Positions 1 through 8,906 of a stretch of DNA of 64,000 nt are shown here, piece by piece. How positions within the stretch are numbered: position 1 is the first letter of the stretch; each line of letters begins with the position of its first letter. The translations under genes and the position numbers were made by a program. The DNA comes from Janibacter sp. HTCC2649 (GTDB taxonomy: Bacteria > Actinomycetota > Actinomycetes > Actinomycetales > Dermatophilaceae), in the NCBI RefSeq assembly GCF_000152705.1, contig NZ_CH672413.1, forward strand, positions 1,587,978 through 1,651,977, in the 5' to 3' direction. The notes beneath the pieces were generated by a model, which was given only the letters and a program-made list of their open reading frames with translations, did not search any database and was not told where the DNA came from.

Positions 1-2604
1 GATGACATCACCCGCAGGCGCCGCCTCGGTCGTCGCGACGACTCGCACGTCGTCGATGCCGACCGGCGCGCTACCAGCCGCCGCTGCGACGGAGAACGTC
101 ACCGTGCCGTCCGCGGGAGCCGTGAAGATGACCCGGACACGCTGGTAGCTCGTGCCGTGCAGCTCGTTCGACGCCTCACTGTTGGTGACGGTGGACCGAT
201 CGAACGCATTGGCCACGTCGACGCCCGAGCCCTTGACGGAGACCGTGGTCGGCCGGACTCCTCCGGGAGCGACCTGCACCCACGCGGATGCCGCATAGCG
301 CGACCCGGCCTTGAGCCCGGTCAGCTGCTGCGAGATGGACCCCGCGCCGGCACCGATCTGGGCAACGCGCTGGCCGGTGCTGAGGTGCTCCTGGGTGACG
401 GTGCCCTGCGGCGACCACGCACCGAGAGTGGAAGCGTTGAAGCCCGGGTCCTTGACGATCCCGCCCTGCCCGAACTGCGGATCCGCCTGTGCCGGAACCG
501 AATTCGGATAGAGAACGTATGCCGTGTTCGACTTGGCCGTCAGGGTCACCGAGTTCTTGGTGTTGGCGACGGTGCCCACCTTCGTCCGGCCGGTCTCGCT
601 CAGTTCGTAGACCGTGAACGACTTGGTGCTGCGCAGCTTGGGCGCGAGCTTCCAGGTGGTCGTGCCGCCGTCAGCGTTGTAGTGGTAGGCCTTCGTCGGG
701 TGGTTCGGCGTCTCGTCACCCCACGGGAGGAGGTAGGCGTCTCCGTCGAGGACCTTGGCGTCGGCGACGAAGAGCTGCCGGACGCCGTCCTTGGAGGTGC
801 CGCGAACCCCACCGTCGAAGTCGATGCTGGTGGTGCCGGCCGCGTCGCCCCACTTGGTGATGTCGAAGTGCTGGAGGAACTTCGTCGGCACCTGGTTGGC
901 CCACACGTTCTTCATGAGCGCGTTCCAGTCGTGTTGACCGGTCCATCCCTCGGCCTCGACGATCGTCGATCCACCGAGGACGGGGTCAGGGTTCCAGACG
1001 TCCTTCTCACCGTTGCGGATGAAGCGCGCGATGGTGCTGTTGATGCCCTTGTTGGTGGCGCCGCCGTAGTTGCGGTCCGTCGCCCAGTGCGACCACAGGC
1101 TGTTGCGCTCGTGCGAGTAGGCCCACTCCGAGGCCACGCTCCACCCCTGCTCGCGCAGCTTGGCGTCCATCTGGTCGGGGAGCCAACCGTAGGTGTAGTA
1201 GACGTCCCAGTAGAGAGTGTCGAGGTTGCCCTTGGTCGCGTCGCGCAGCTGCTGGGTGCGCCTCAGCAGGTCGCCGCTGTTGAGGTCGGTCCGCTGGTTG
1301 ATGTAGTAGCTCTGGTTGAGCCAGTTCCAGCCCGGCTTGGTCTTGTCGACGAGCGTCTCGTTGAAGGCCTTGGCCTCGGGGTAGGCCTCGGTCGCGTTGA
1401 CGTGGACGCCGAAGTCGGCGCCCCACTTCTTGCCCTGCTCGAGCAGGGTGTTCATGTCATCGAGGCCGCCGGCGCGCGTGTTGAAGTTGTCGCCGTAGTC
1501 GGGGTGAGCCGAGTCGTGACCCTCCGAGGCGTAGCCCTTGAGCAGGGCGAACTGGCCCAGCCCATCGGTCTCCTGTGAGATGCGCTTGACGTCATCGAGA
1601 GTCCGCAGGAACGGGTGGGTCGCGAGGCTGCTGAAGTTGAACGGGATGTGCTGGACGACACGGTTGGGGACCTGGTCGGCGCCCTTGGCCACCTGCGCGA
1701 TCGAGCGGAACGCGATGGCTCCGTCCTGCCAGTCCACCGCTGCGTCGGCATTGGCGTCACCCGTGACGACCACCTTCGCCCACGGGAGCTCACTCTGGGC
1801 CGGGGCCCCGTCGCCGCGCACGGTCCACTGTCCCGGGGCAATACCGACCCGCTTGGAACCGTCGCTGTTGGCGCGCACCTGGTGCCAGAAGCGACCGTTG
1901 TCGGAGTTCGTCGCCGAGGTCGGCTTGTCGTAGGTGCCGTTGGTCTCGACCGAGGCGGCCAGCTGGGCGGTGTTGACGATCCCGTAGGCCGCGCCCACCG
2001 GGGCGGTCTGGACGGCATCGGTCGCCTTGACGGGCGCGATGACGTCGGCGTTGCGGGTCGAGTTGGTGTCGATCTTGGTGAAGGCCGTCGTCGCCCCCGC
2101 TTGGGCACTCGAGACGGAGACGAGGTCGAGGCCGGGGATGTCGAGGGTGCCCACCTTGACGCTCGATGAGTCGGTCACCTTGGTCACGCGCCAGGTGAGA
2201 ACGTTGCCCTCGACGGAGACGGTGAGCTCGATGCGCACACCGGGAAGGTCGGCAAACGTCAGGGCGTAGGCCGCGGAGCTGGCTCCCGGGGTCACGGTCG
2301 CCACCGCGGCACGGGGCGTGCCGTTGATCGTCACCGAGGCGATCGGGTCGACCTGACCGCCGAGGAGGGCTCCCGACCCGACGGACCGGTAGGCCAGCGC
2401 CTGCGGGAAGGTCGGGCTCAGCTGCACTTCGAGGTCCGCCGAGGCGATGACCACCGGGGCTGCGGCGGTGTCGACCGAGGGCATGGCGGCTGTCGCCGGG
2501 GGGGACGCCGCCCGGGCAGGGGTCGTCGCGAGGCCGCCGACGGCGACCGCGCAAATGCTCGCTGCAGCGGCGAGCCGCCGGGATGTGTGCTGGGACCTGC
2601 GCAT
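1..2604 (-). CDS. Endo-alpha-N-acetylgalactosaminidase (GH101), secreted, 3' end outside window
   Basis: The 868 visible codons encode a secreted glycoside hydrolase of family GH101, which releases the Gal-beta-1,3-GalNAc disaccharide from Ser/Thr of mucin-type glycoproteins. A signal peptide (basic start, hydrophobic stretch, ARA-A cleavage-like site near residue 35) leads into beta-rich N-terminal domains. The catalytic barrel shows GVHVNATEAYPEAK, LYWDVYYTYGW (candidate nucleophile Asp467) and ASEWAY (candidate acid/base Glu493), the order expected in GH101. C-terminal jelly-roll (carbohydrate-binding-like) sequence runs off the left edge. The ATG at 2604 has AGGCGG five bases upstream. 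It follows a ROK regulator on the same strand with its own promoter and operator, suggesting substrate-induced expression. The family call is from motifs; no search was run. Confidence 0.88.
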   Translation of the reverse strand, partial: MRRSQHTSRRLAAAASICAVAVGGLATTPARAASPPATAAMPSVDTAAAPVVIASADLEVQLSPTFPQALAYRSVGSGALLGGQVDPIASVTINGTPRAAVATVTPGASSAAYALTFADLPGVRIELTVSVEGNVLTWRVTKVTDSSSVKVGTLDIPGLDLVSVSSAQAGATTAFTKIDTNSTRNADVIAPVKATDAVQTAPVGAAYGIVNTAQLAASVETNGTYDKPTSATNSDNGRFWHQVRANSDGSKRVGIAPGQWTVRGDGAPAQSELPWAKVVVTGDANADAAVDWQDGAIAFRSIAQVAKGADQVPNRVVQHIPFNFSSLATHPFLRTLDDVKRISQETDGLGQFALLKGYASEGHDSAHPDYGDNFNTRAGGLDDMNTLLEQGKKWGADFGVHVNATEAYPEAKAFNETLVDKTKPGWNWLNQSYYINQRTDLNSGDLLRRTQQLRDATKGNLDTLYWDVYYTYGWLPDQMDAKLREQGWSVASEWAYSHERNSLWSHWATDRNYGGATNKGINSTIARFIRNGEKDVWNPDPVLGGSTIVEAEGWTGQHDWNALMKNVWANQVPTKFLQHFDITKWGDAAGTTSIDFDGGVRGTSKDGVRQLFVADAKVLDGDAYLLPWGDETPNHPTKAYHYNADGGTTTWKLAPKLRSTKSFTVYELSETGRTKVGTVANTKNSVTLTAKSNTAYVLYPNSVPAQADPQFGQGGIVKDPGFNASTLGAWSPQGTVTQEHLSTGQRVAQIGAGAGSISQQLTGLKAGSRYAASAWVQVAPGGVRPTTVSVKGSGVDVANAFDRSTVTNSEASNELHGTSYQRVRVIFTAPADGTVTFSVAAAAGSAPVGIDDVRVVATTEAAPAGDVI

Positions 2605-2626
2605 TGCAACCGCCTTTGGTTTAATA

Positions 2627-2643
2627 CGTTCACTCAGTGAACG
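2627..2643 (-). promoter_or_regulatory. Palindromic operator of the GH101 gene
   Basis: CGTTCACT-C-AGTGAACG is a perfect 8-bp inverted repeat around one base. It lies just downstream of the -10 box, over the expected transcription start. A repressor bound here would block initiation. The adjacent ROK protein is the obvious candidate, by inference. Confidence 0.7.
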
Positions 2644-2644
2644 A

Positions 2645-2674
2645 AATATGGCAGCGCACGGAAAGGCCTGTCAA
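2645..2674 (-). promoter_or_regulatory. Sigma-70-type promoter of the GH101 gene
   Basis: Read on the minus strand, TTGACA (2674-2669) is followed after 18 bases by CATATT (2650-2645). The -35 box is a perfect consensus match, rare in this GC-rich sequence. The palindromic operator begins two bases downstream of the -10 box, so the promoter is probably strong and repressor-controlled. Confidence 0.7.
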
Positions 2675-2723
2675 CCCCTGGCCCCAACGGATCACCCGAG
2701 CGGTCGCTGCGGTGACGGGAGGA

Positions 2724-3989
2724 TCAGGCCGCCGGGACCGTCGTGGGGTCCTCGAACACGGCCTCGAGCGCAGCAAGCGCACCACCTCGCGAGGCGGCAC
2801 TCAGGCCCAGCGCAGACACGGCGACGACGACCTCGCTCCCCGCGTCCATCCGGCGCTCATCCAGCGCCGACTTCACGGGCGCGAGCAACTGCTCACCGAA
2901 GGGGGCGAAGTAGCCGCCGAGCACGATTCGGCGCGGGTTGAGAACGTCCACGAGGACAGACAGCCCCCGGATGAGATCGCGGGCGATGGCCGCCAACGCC
3001 TCGAGCGTGCGCTCGTCACCGCTTGCCGCGCGCTCGCGCAGGATCTCAAGCCGGTCATCCATCGACCGCCTCGAGTCATGGACGACGTCACCCACCGGGG
3101 CGGCCAGCCGCAAGAAATGGTGCAGGCCCACCACGAGCTCCCAGCACCCACGGCGACCACAGCTGCACTCCAGCTCGCTCGGGCCGAGGGCCAGGTGCCC
3201 CACCTCGCCGGAGAAGCCCGACCAGCCACGCACGAGTCGCCCCTCAGCGATGATTCCGGCCCCCACCCCGACCTCCCCCGACAGGTAGACGAGGTCCTGG
3301 ACTTCGGAGTCGGCGTAGGCGCCATACTCCGCGACAGCGGCCAGCTTCGCGTCGTTCTCAAGGTGAATCTCAGGGCATTCAGGGCCAATTCGCTCGGAGA
3401 GGCCTGCTGCCAGTGCGACGGATCGCCAGCCGAGGTTGGGCGCGAACCGCACGATGCCGGCGTCGTAGTCGATGACCCCGGGTGGTGCGACCGTGAAGCC
3501 GACGACGATGTGCCCGGCGGAGCGCAACGACTCCAGCATGCGCTGCGCGATGCCTGCCACCCGGTCGAGAACGACCTCGACCGCGAGCTCAGGGACGTCC
3601 ATCGGGGTGATGCTCTCGCGGATGACGTTGCCGGTCAGGTCGACTGCGGTCACGGCCACGTAGTCGATCGAGATCTCCAGACCGAGGCCCGCAACGCGAC
3701 GACCGTCGAGGTTGACCGTGAGGCCGGGCCGGCCCACAGATCCAGCCCGGTGGATCTCGCCCTCACGCACGAGACCACGCTCGGCGAGATCGGCGATGAG
3801 GCTGGAGGTGGTGGCCTTCGACAGACCGGTCTCGGTGGCGAGCCCTGCCCGGGAACGCCCGCCGTGGAGCTGCAGCTGCCGCAGGATGAGACCCATGTTG
3901 GCAGCCCGCATCTGGGCCTGGTCCAGCCGGCCGGACCGCGGCGTGCGACGCACGGATCGAGACGGCGTGACGCTGGTCTGGATCGACAC
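2724..3989 (-). CDS. ROK-family transcriptional repressor
   Basis: 421 residues, the normal size of NagC/XylR-type ROK regulators. A winged helix-turn-helix lies around residues 28-80 (LATETGLSKATTSSLIADL), followed by the sugar-kinase-like fold. The zinc-binding signature GHLALGPSELECSCGRRGCWE is clear. The N-terminal phosphate-binding loop reads GLGLEISIDYV instead of DxGxT, so it is a regulator rather than a kinase. It lies immediately upstream of, and on the same strand as, the GH101 gene, whose promoter carries a perfect palindrome. It most likely represses that gene until a GalNAc- or galactose-containing sugar binds; the effector is inferred. Confidence 0.88.
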   Translation of the reverse strand: MSIQTSVTPSRSVRRTPRSGRLDQAQMRAANMGLILRQLQLHGGRSRAGLATETGLSKATTSSLIADLAERGLVREGEIHRAGSVGRPGLTVNLDGRRVAGLGLEISIDYVAVTAVDLTGNVIRESITPMDVPELAVEVVLDRVAGIAQRMLESLRSAGHIVVGFTVAPPGVIDYDAGIVRFAPNLGWRSVALAAGLSERIGPECPEIHLENDAKLAAVAEYGAYADSEVQDLVYLSGEVGVGAGIIAEGRLVRGWSGFSGEVGHLALGPSELECSCGRRGCWELVVGLHHFLRLAAPVGDVVHDSRRSMDDRLEILRERAASGDERTLEALAAIARDLIRGLSVLVDVLNPRRIVLGGYFAPFGEQLLAPVKSALDERRMDAGSEVVVAVSALGLSAASRGGALAALEAVFEDPTTVPAA

Positions 3990-4154
3990 AAGGCCCTCTC
4001 TTCGACGGCGGTCCGGGCGAGCCCGGAGGAGGCGGATCTGGACCCGATCCGATCATCACGGGCCACCATCACGCCATGACGAGTTTAGGACACGGGGCGA
4101 ACGAATATCGGACTTCAGGAGCCGGAGGACTCGATCACGCAGATCGGGCGCGGG

Positions 4155-4865
4155 TCAGTAGAGCCAGACCTTGCGGCCGATGTTGACCCAGCTCTGCGCC
4201 CACAGCATGTCCTGCGCGGCCGTGCTCACGCGGCAGCAACCGTGTGAGGCGGGGTAGGGCGGGATCGACTGTGAGCCGTGGATGGCGAAGTCGCCCTTCC
4301 AGTAGGTCGGGCGCCACATGGCACCGAGCGAGCCGTTCTGCCATCCGTTGGGCCAGCGGTAGTAGATCGAGTAGCTGCCCGAGGGCGTGCGAGCTGTCTT
4401 CCAGGCGCCGCCCGAGTAGTAGCGCTCGCCGCTGCCCGTGCTGGTGTTGAGCGTGTAGACCAGCTTGCCGTTGCCGATGACCATGAGGATCTGCTTGGCG
4501 AGGTCCACCTCGATCGCCGTGCCGGACGTCGTCTTGGGGCGCGGCTTGACCCCGCGTTCGAGCAAGCCCCACGTTGACAGGTCGAAGCGACCGCTGCGTC
4601 GCGCGCCCGCCGACTTCTGCAGGGCCCACACGGCCTGCTGGGTGACGTGTCCGAAGGTGCCGTCAGGCGTGCCGCACCAGTAGCCGAGGGCGTTGAGCCT
4701 GGTCTGTGCTGTCGTGACAGCGCTCCCCTTCGAACCGAGCACGAGAACGGGACGACCTGCCGCCTCCGCACTCGTCGTGGCCAGGGCGCTGGCACCCACC
4801 ACCGATGCACCGACGCTGGCCGCGATGGCCCCACGCCGCGTGATCTCGTGTCCCGTGATCTCCAT
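4155..4865 (-). CDS. L,D-transpeptidase (YkuD) with peptidoglycan-binding domain, exported
   Basis: 236 residues. The N-terminus (ITRRGAIAASVG, then an Ala-rich hydrophobic run to about residue 37) resembles a Tat signal. A PG_binding_1 domain follows (about 39-105), then a YkuD domain. The active site HGSQSIPPYPASHGCCR contains the conserved SHGC with the catalytic cysteine near residue 210; a second Cys follows directly. Such enzymes make 3-3 cross-links or attach groups to peptidoglycan outside the membrane. Here the enzyme is short and may be a minor carboxypeptidase or cross-linking form. It appears monocistronic. Confidence 0.85.
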   Translation of the reverse strand: MEITGHEITRRGAIAASVGASVVGASALATTSAEAAGRPVLVLGSKGSAVTTAQTRLNALGYWCGTPDGTFGHVTQQAVWALQKSAGARRSGRFDLSTWGLLERGVKPRPKTTSGTAIEVDLAKQILMVIGNGKLVYTLNTSTGSGERYYSGGAWKTARTPSGSYSIYYRWPNGWQNGSLGAMWRPTYWKGDFAIHGSQSIPPYPASHGCCRVSTAAQDMLWAQSWVNIGRKVWLY

Positions 4866-4973
4866 CGGTTCCCCTGCCCTTCAGCACCATGCTCACCCAA
4901 CAGCGAGCTCTCATCCCCCAGACGCACCAGTCCACCAGAAGGTTGCCACCGGTGCGAGGGGATCGACAAAAGA

Positions 4974-5843
4974 TTAGCGGCTCGAGATGACCTCGTGAAC
5001 CGCGAGAACTCGGCGGGCAATGTCGACGTGGAGGTTCTCCACCATTCGCCCGTTGTGGGTGACGACGCCGCTGCCGGCACCCGCCTCCCACGCCTCGAGG
5101 ATGCCGCGAGCCTCGGCAACGGACTCCTCGCTCGGCGCGAAGATGGCGTTGCACGGTTCGACCTGACCCGGGTGGATCAGTGTCTTGCCGTCGAAGCCGA
5201 AGTCGCGGCCCTGGATGCACTCAGCCTCGAAGCCTTCGGCGTTCTTCACATCGTTGTAGACGCCGTCGAGGATCGCGATCCCTGACTCGCGCGCAGCGAG
5301 CAGTGACAGCTGCAGGGCAGTGAGGAGGGGCCCGCGTCCGGGAACGTGGTCGGCGTGCAGCTCCTTGACGAGGTCGTTGGTGCCCATCACGAGCACCGCG
5401 AGGCGCGGCGAGGCCGCGGCGATCTCACGGACGTTGAAGACAGCCTCGGGCGTCTCGATCATCGCCCAGAGCTTCGTGTGCTCGGGCGCGCCAGCGGCCT
5501 CAAGCCCGGCGACGAGCGATCGCACCTCATCGGCCGATCCGACCTTGGGCACGACGACGCCAGCGGGTCCTGCGGCAGCGGCTGCCGCGAGGTCGGCCTC
5601 GTGCCACTGGGTGCCGATGCCGTTGATCCGGATCGTCACCTCCCGGTTGCCGTACTCCCCCGACGCCGCTGCGGCACAGGCGTTCTCACGCGCAGCGTCC
5701 TTGTGGTCGGGACCAACGGCGTCCTCGAGATCGAGGATGAGCCCGTCGACGGGCAGCGTCTTGGCCTTCTCGAGTGCGCGCTCGTTCGAGCTCGGCATGT
5801 AGAGCACCGAACGACGAGGCGTGTATGCCGTCTGCTCGCCCAT
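4974..5843 (-). CDS. HpcH/HpaI aldolase family, CitE-like CoA-ester lyase
   Basis: 289 residues, the usual size of CitE/malyl-CoA lyase proteins. Family motifs are visible: RSVLYMPSSNERALEKA at the start, DGLILDLEDAVGPDHKDAAR (metal-binding acid), REVTIRINGIGT, MIETPEAVFNVREIA and GRDFGFDGKTLIHPGQVEPCN near the C-terminus. Members cleave or hydrolyse malyl-CoA, citramalyl-CoA or similar thioesters in a Mg-dependent way. Its start overlaps the stop of the preceding lyase gene by one base (TGATG), so the two are translationally coupled. The substrate cannot be told from sequence. Confidence 0.82.
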   Translation of the reverse strand: MGEQTAYTPRRSVLYMPSSNERALEKAKTLPVDGLILDLEDAVGPDHKDAARENACAAAASGEYGNREVTIRINGIGTQWHEADLAAAAAAGPAGVVVPKVGSADEVRSLVAGLEAAGAPEHTKLWAMIETPEAVFNVREIAAASPRLAVLVMGTNDLVKELHADHVPGRGPLLTALQLSLLAARESGIAILDGVYNDVKNAEGFEAECIQGRDFGFDGKTLIHPGQVEPCNAIFAPSEESVAEARGILEAWEAGAGSGVVTHNGRMVENLHVDIARRVLAVHEVISSR

Positions 5844-6943
5844 CAGTTGCCCTCACCTTCAGCGTCAAGTGCGGGAACGGCATACAGCGCAGCAAGTTCG
5901 GGGTCGCCGGCGCCGAGTCGCTCGGCGAGCTCAAGAATGACGAGGCACTGCTTGAGCGACGCGTCGTCCTCCATCTTGCCGTCGAGCATGACGGCGCCGG
6001 TGCCGTCACCCATGGCCTCCTTGACCCGGCGTGCGTGCGCGACGTCCTCAGCGGACGGGCTGAAGACGCGCTTGGCAATGTCGATCTGGACGGGGTGCAG
6101 CGACCAGGTCCCGACGCAGCCGAGGAGGAAGGCGTTGCGGAACTGGTCCTCACACGCGACGACGTCCTTGATGTCACCGAAGGGCCCGTAGTACGGGAAG
6201 ATCCCGTGCATCGCGCAGGCGTCGACCATGCGGGCGATCGTGTAGTGCCAGAGGTCCTGCTGGTAGGTCGTGCGCTCGGCCGTGATCGGGTCGATGCCCT
6301 CGCCGAGGTCCTTGGCCGGGTCCTGGCGGACGAGGTAGCCGGGATGGCCGCCACCGACGCGGGTCGTCTTCATGCGACGGTCGGCCGCAAGGTCGGCCGG
6401 GCCGAGGCTGATGCCCTGCATGCGCGGCGAGGCGCCCGCGATCTCCTCGACATTGGCCATTCCCCGAGCCGTCTCGAGGATGGCGTGGACGAGGATCGGC
6501 CGTTTGAGCCCGGCACGGGCCTCGAGCTGGGCCAGGATCCGGTCGACATAGTGGATGTCCTCCGGCCCCTGCACCTTGGGCACCATGATGACGTCGAGCT
6601 TGTCGCCGATCTCGGTGACGAGGGTGACGAGGTCGTCGAGGACCCACGGGCTGTCGAGGCTGTTGATACGCGTCCAGAGCTGGGTGCTGTCACCGAAGTC
6701 GGTCGCCTTGGCGATGTCGACCAGGCCCTGACGGGCGGCTTCCTTGCGGTCGGCCTTGACGGCGTCCTCAAGGTTGCCGAGCAGGACGTCGACCGAGCCG
6801 ACCATGGCGGGGATCTTGGCCGCCATCTTCTCGTTGCTCGGGTCGAAGAAGTGGATCATCCGGCTGGGGAGGGCCGGGACCTCACGCACGGGTGCCGGGG
6901 CACCCACCGCGAGGGGGCCGAAGAAGTCCTTGGGTGAGCGCAT
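5843..6943 (-). CDS. HpcH/HpaI aldolase family, malyl-CoA lyase/thioesterase-like
   Basis: 366 residues from the ATG at 6943. An open frame extends further upstream but would run through the divergent gene, and family homology starts at [11 protein letters not shown]. Motifs include [52 protein letters not shown] and [15 protein letters not shown]. It is larger than its neighbour and closer to the malyl-CoA lyase or (3S)-malyl-CoA thioesterase group. The one-base overlap with the downstream CitE-like gene suggests a shared pathway or a complex of two paralogues. No other CoA-metabolism gene is next to the pair. Confidence 0.8.
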   Translation of the reverse strand: MRSPKDFFGPLAVGAPAPVREVPALPSRMIHFFDPSNEKMAAKIPAMVGSVDVLLGNLEDAVKADRKEAARQGLVDIAKATDFGDSTQLWTRINSLDSPWVLDDLVTLVTEIGDKLDVIMVPKVQGPEDIHYVDRILAQLEARAGLKRPILVHAILETARGMANVEEIAGASPRMQGISLGPADLAADRRMKTTRVGGGHPGYLVRQDPAKDLGEGIDPITAERTTYQQDLWHYTIARMVDACAMHGIFPYYGPFGDIKDVVACEDQFRNAFLLGCVGTWSLHPVQIDIAKRVFSPSAEDVAHARRVKEAMGDGTGAVMLDGKMEDDASLKQCLVILELAERLGAGDPELAALYAVPALDAEGEGN

Positions 6944-6997
6944 GGTGCCGGACGCTAGCAGTGCGACACCATGAGGCGTTATGAGACAGTTCACGCC

Positions 6998-7528
6998 GTG
7001 AGCGGTTCGCCGGAAACTCCCTCCCCCGTGAATGTCACGCGCCTCCTCGCCGAGGCCGCGAGCAAGTCCGGCGTGCTCTGGGTCGAGGTCCCCGGCGGCA
7101 GCACCCACGCCGTCTGGTTCGTCTGGCACGACAACGACGACCCCCGCAGTGCCGGTCCGGCGATCTACGTCGTCTCCGGCACCGGTGAGCAGACCCTCCC
7201 CTCGCTCCCGGACGAGGTGACGGTCATCCTGCGCAGCAAGGACAGCGGCGCTCGCCTCCTCCGCCTCAAGGCGGCGACGCGGGTCATCGACCCGACGGCG
7301 CCCGAGTGGCTCGGTGCCGCCGAGGTCCTGCAGGCCAAGCGGCTCAACGCGACCGGGGACGTCCTCGCCAGGTGGCGCGAAGGGGCGACGATCCACGTCC
7401 TCACGCCCCACGGCATACCTGATGAAGGTCCCGGAGCGTATGCCGCCGAGTCCGGTCGGGTGACCGTCTCACCCGCACGCGGGACGACGGCGAGCTGGCG
7501 CCCGTGGCACTGGCGCGGACGCGGCTGA
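6998..7528 (+). CDS. Conserved hypothetical protein
   Basis: I do not recognise this soluble 176-residue protein. It has beta-rich sequence such as [22 protein letters not shown] and [16 protein letters not shown], then a basic C-terminus ending [10 protein letters not shown]. No signal peptide or membrane segment is seen. The chosen GTG at 6998 gives [17 protein letters not shown]; an ATG at 6971 is also possible, and neither has a good ribosome binding site. It is divergent from the lyase pair, with only 54 bases between starts. A split-barrel or pyridoxamine oxidase-like fold is possible but unsupported. Confidence 0.6.
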   Translation: MSGSPETPSPVNVTRLLAEAASKSGVLWVEVPGGSTHAVWFVWHDNDDPRSAGPAIYVVSGTGEQTLPSLPDEVTVILRSKDSGARLLRLKAATRVIDPTAPEWLGAAEVLQAKRLNATGDVLARWREGATIHVLTPHGIPDEGPGAYAAESGRVTVSPARGTTASWRPWHWRGRG

Positions 7529-7607
7529 GCCCCTCCCCTGCGATGCGGCGGCGCGTTGGACCTCCCGTGGCACTGGCCCGGCGCTCGACCCGACTAACCT
7601 GTGGGTC

Positions 7608-8906
7608 GTGAGCACGAACACCCGCGTCTTCGTCGGCCGTCTGGCCGAGCTGGCCGTGTTCGACCCCTTGGGCGACCCCGTGGGTCGCGTGCGGGACGTC
7701 GTCCTGACCTTCAGCGTGCAGCGCGCCAGACCGCGAGTCATCGGCCTCGTCGTCGAGGTGCCCGGCCGTCGTCGGGTCTTCGTTCCCATGACGCGGGTGA
7801 CGTCGGTCGACGGTGGTCAGGTCATCACCACCGGCCTCGTCAACATGCGCCGGTTCGAGCAGCGCCCCAACGAGACGCTGGTCCTCGCCGAGCTCATCGA
7901 GCGGCACGTCAAGGTGCGCGACGAGCAGGGCGAGATCGTCGAGGCCACCGTCGAGGACATCGGGCTCGAGCAGAACCACGCCCGCAGCTGGTCGGTGACC
8001 CGCGTCTTCGTGCGTCGCACGTCCAACCGCAGCACGATCACCCGCCTCGGTCGACGCCGTGGTGAGACATTCGTCGTCCCCGTCGAGGACGTCACCGGAC
8101 TGCGTGACACGAGCGACGAGCAGAGTGCCGCCCGCCTCCTCGAGCACTACGAGGACCTCAAGCCCGCCGACCTCGCCGAGGCGATCCACGACCTCCCCGT
8201 CAAGCGCCGGGCCGAGGTCGCCGCAGCCCTCGCCGACGACCAGCTCGCCGACGTCCTTGAGGAGCTGCCCGAGGACGAGCAGGTCGAGTTGATCTCCGGC
8301 CTCGGCAACGACCGCGTCGCCGACGTCCTCGAGGCCATGGAGCCTGACGACGCCGCCGACCTCCTCGCCGAGTTCCCCGCCGAGCGCCAGGAAGAGCTCC
8401 TCCAGCTCATGGAGCCCGACGAGGCCGCCGACCTGCGACGGCTGCTCACCTACGACGAGAACACTGCCGGTGGCCTCATGACGACCGAGCCCGTCATCCT
8501 CGGCCCGGACGCATCGATCGCCGAAGCCCTGGCCGTCGTGCGCCGTCAGGAGCTGTCGACGACGATGGCCTGCACGGTGTTCGTGTGCCGCCCCCCGTTG
8601 GAGACACCCACCGGGAAGTTCCTCGGCATGGTCCACATCCAGCGGTTGCTGCGCGAGCCGCCCCATGCCTCCGTCGGCTCGATCCTCGACAAGGACGTCG
8701 AGCCGGTCACGACCGAGGCGACCGTCGGTCAGGTCACTCGGCTTCTCGCGACCTATGACCTCATCGCGCTCCCTGTCGTCGACGAGAACGGCCTGCTCGT
8801 CGGCGCCGTCACCGTGGACGACGTGCTCGACCACCTGCTGCCCGATGACTGGCGTGACGACCGGCACGAGGTCACGGGTTCCCACGAGGTGATCCCGCAT
8901 GGCTGA
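7608..8906 (+). CDS. MgtE intracellular N domain plus CBS domains, no transport domain
   Basis: 432 residues with no membrane segment. Residues 1-160 look like two PRC-barrel-type halves (VFVGRLAELAVFDPLGDPVGRV; EATVEDIGLEQ). An MgtE_N helical domain follows, with repeated short acidic units (ADLAEAIHDLP, ADVLEELPEDEQ, ADLLAEFPAERQ), then CBS domains (GLMTTEPVILGPDASI; IALPVVDENGLLVG). In MgtE channels these parts sense intracellular Mg2+; the channel itself is absent here. The DUF1003 gene overlaps by eight bases. From memory, actinobacteria such as M. tuberculosis (Rv1232c) have the same arrangement. A regulatory role for a partner membrane protein is inferred. Confidence 0.82.
   Translation: MSTNTRVFVGRLAELAVFDPLGDPVGRVRDVVLTFSVQRARPRVIGLVVEVPGRRRVFVPMTRVTSVDGGQVITTGLVNMRRFEQRPNETLVLAELIERHVKVRDEQGEIVEATVEDIGLEQNHARSWSVTRVFVRRTSNRSTITRLGRRRGETFVVPVEDVTGLRDTSDEQSAARLLEHYEDLKPADLAEAIHDLPVKRRAEVAAALADDQLADVLEELPEDEQVELISGLGNDRVADVLEAMEPDDAADLLAEFPAERQEELLQLMEPDEAADLRRLLTYDENTAGGLMTTEPVILGPDASIAEALAVVRRQELSTTMACTVFVCRPPLETPTGKFLGMVHIQRLLREPPHASVGSILDKDVEPVTTEATVGQVTRLLATYDLIALPVVDENGLLVGAVTVDDVLDHLLPDDWRDDRHEVTGSHEVIPHG

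Noticed and set aside
157-1578. Open frame of 473 codons on the plus strand
   Set aside because: Antisense to the GH101 gene, whose catalytic motifs are unmistakable.
4096-4112. Second ROK operator upstream of the ROK gene
   Set aside because: GAACGAATAT resembles half of the 2627 palindrome region but has no inverted partner.
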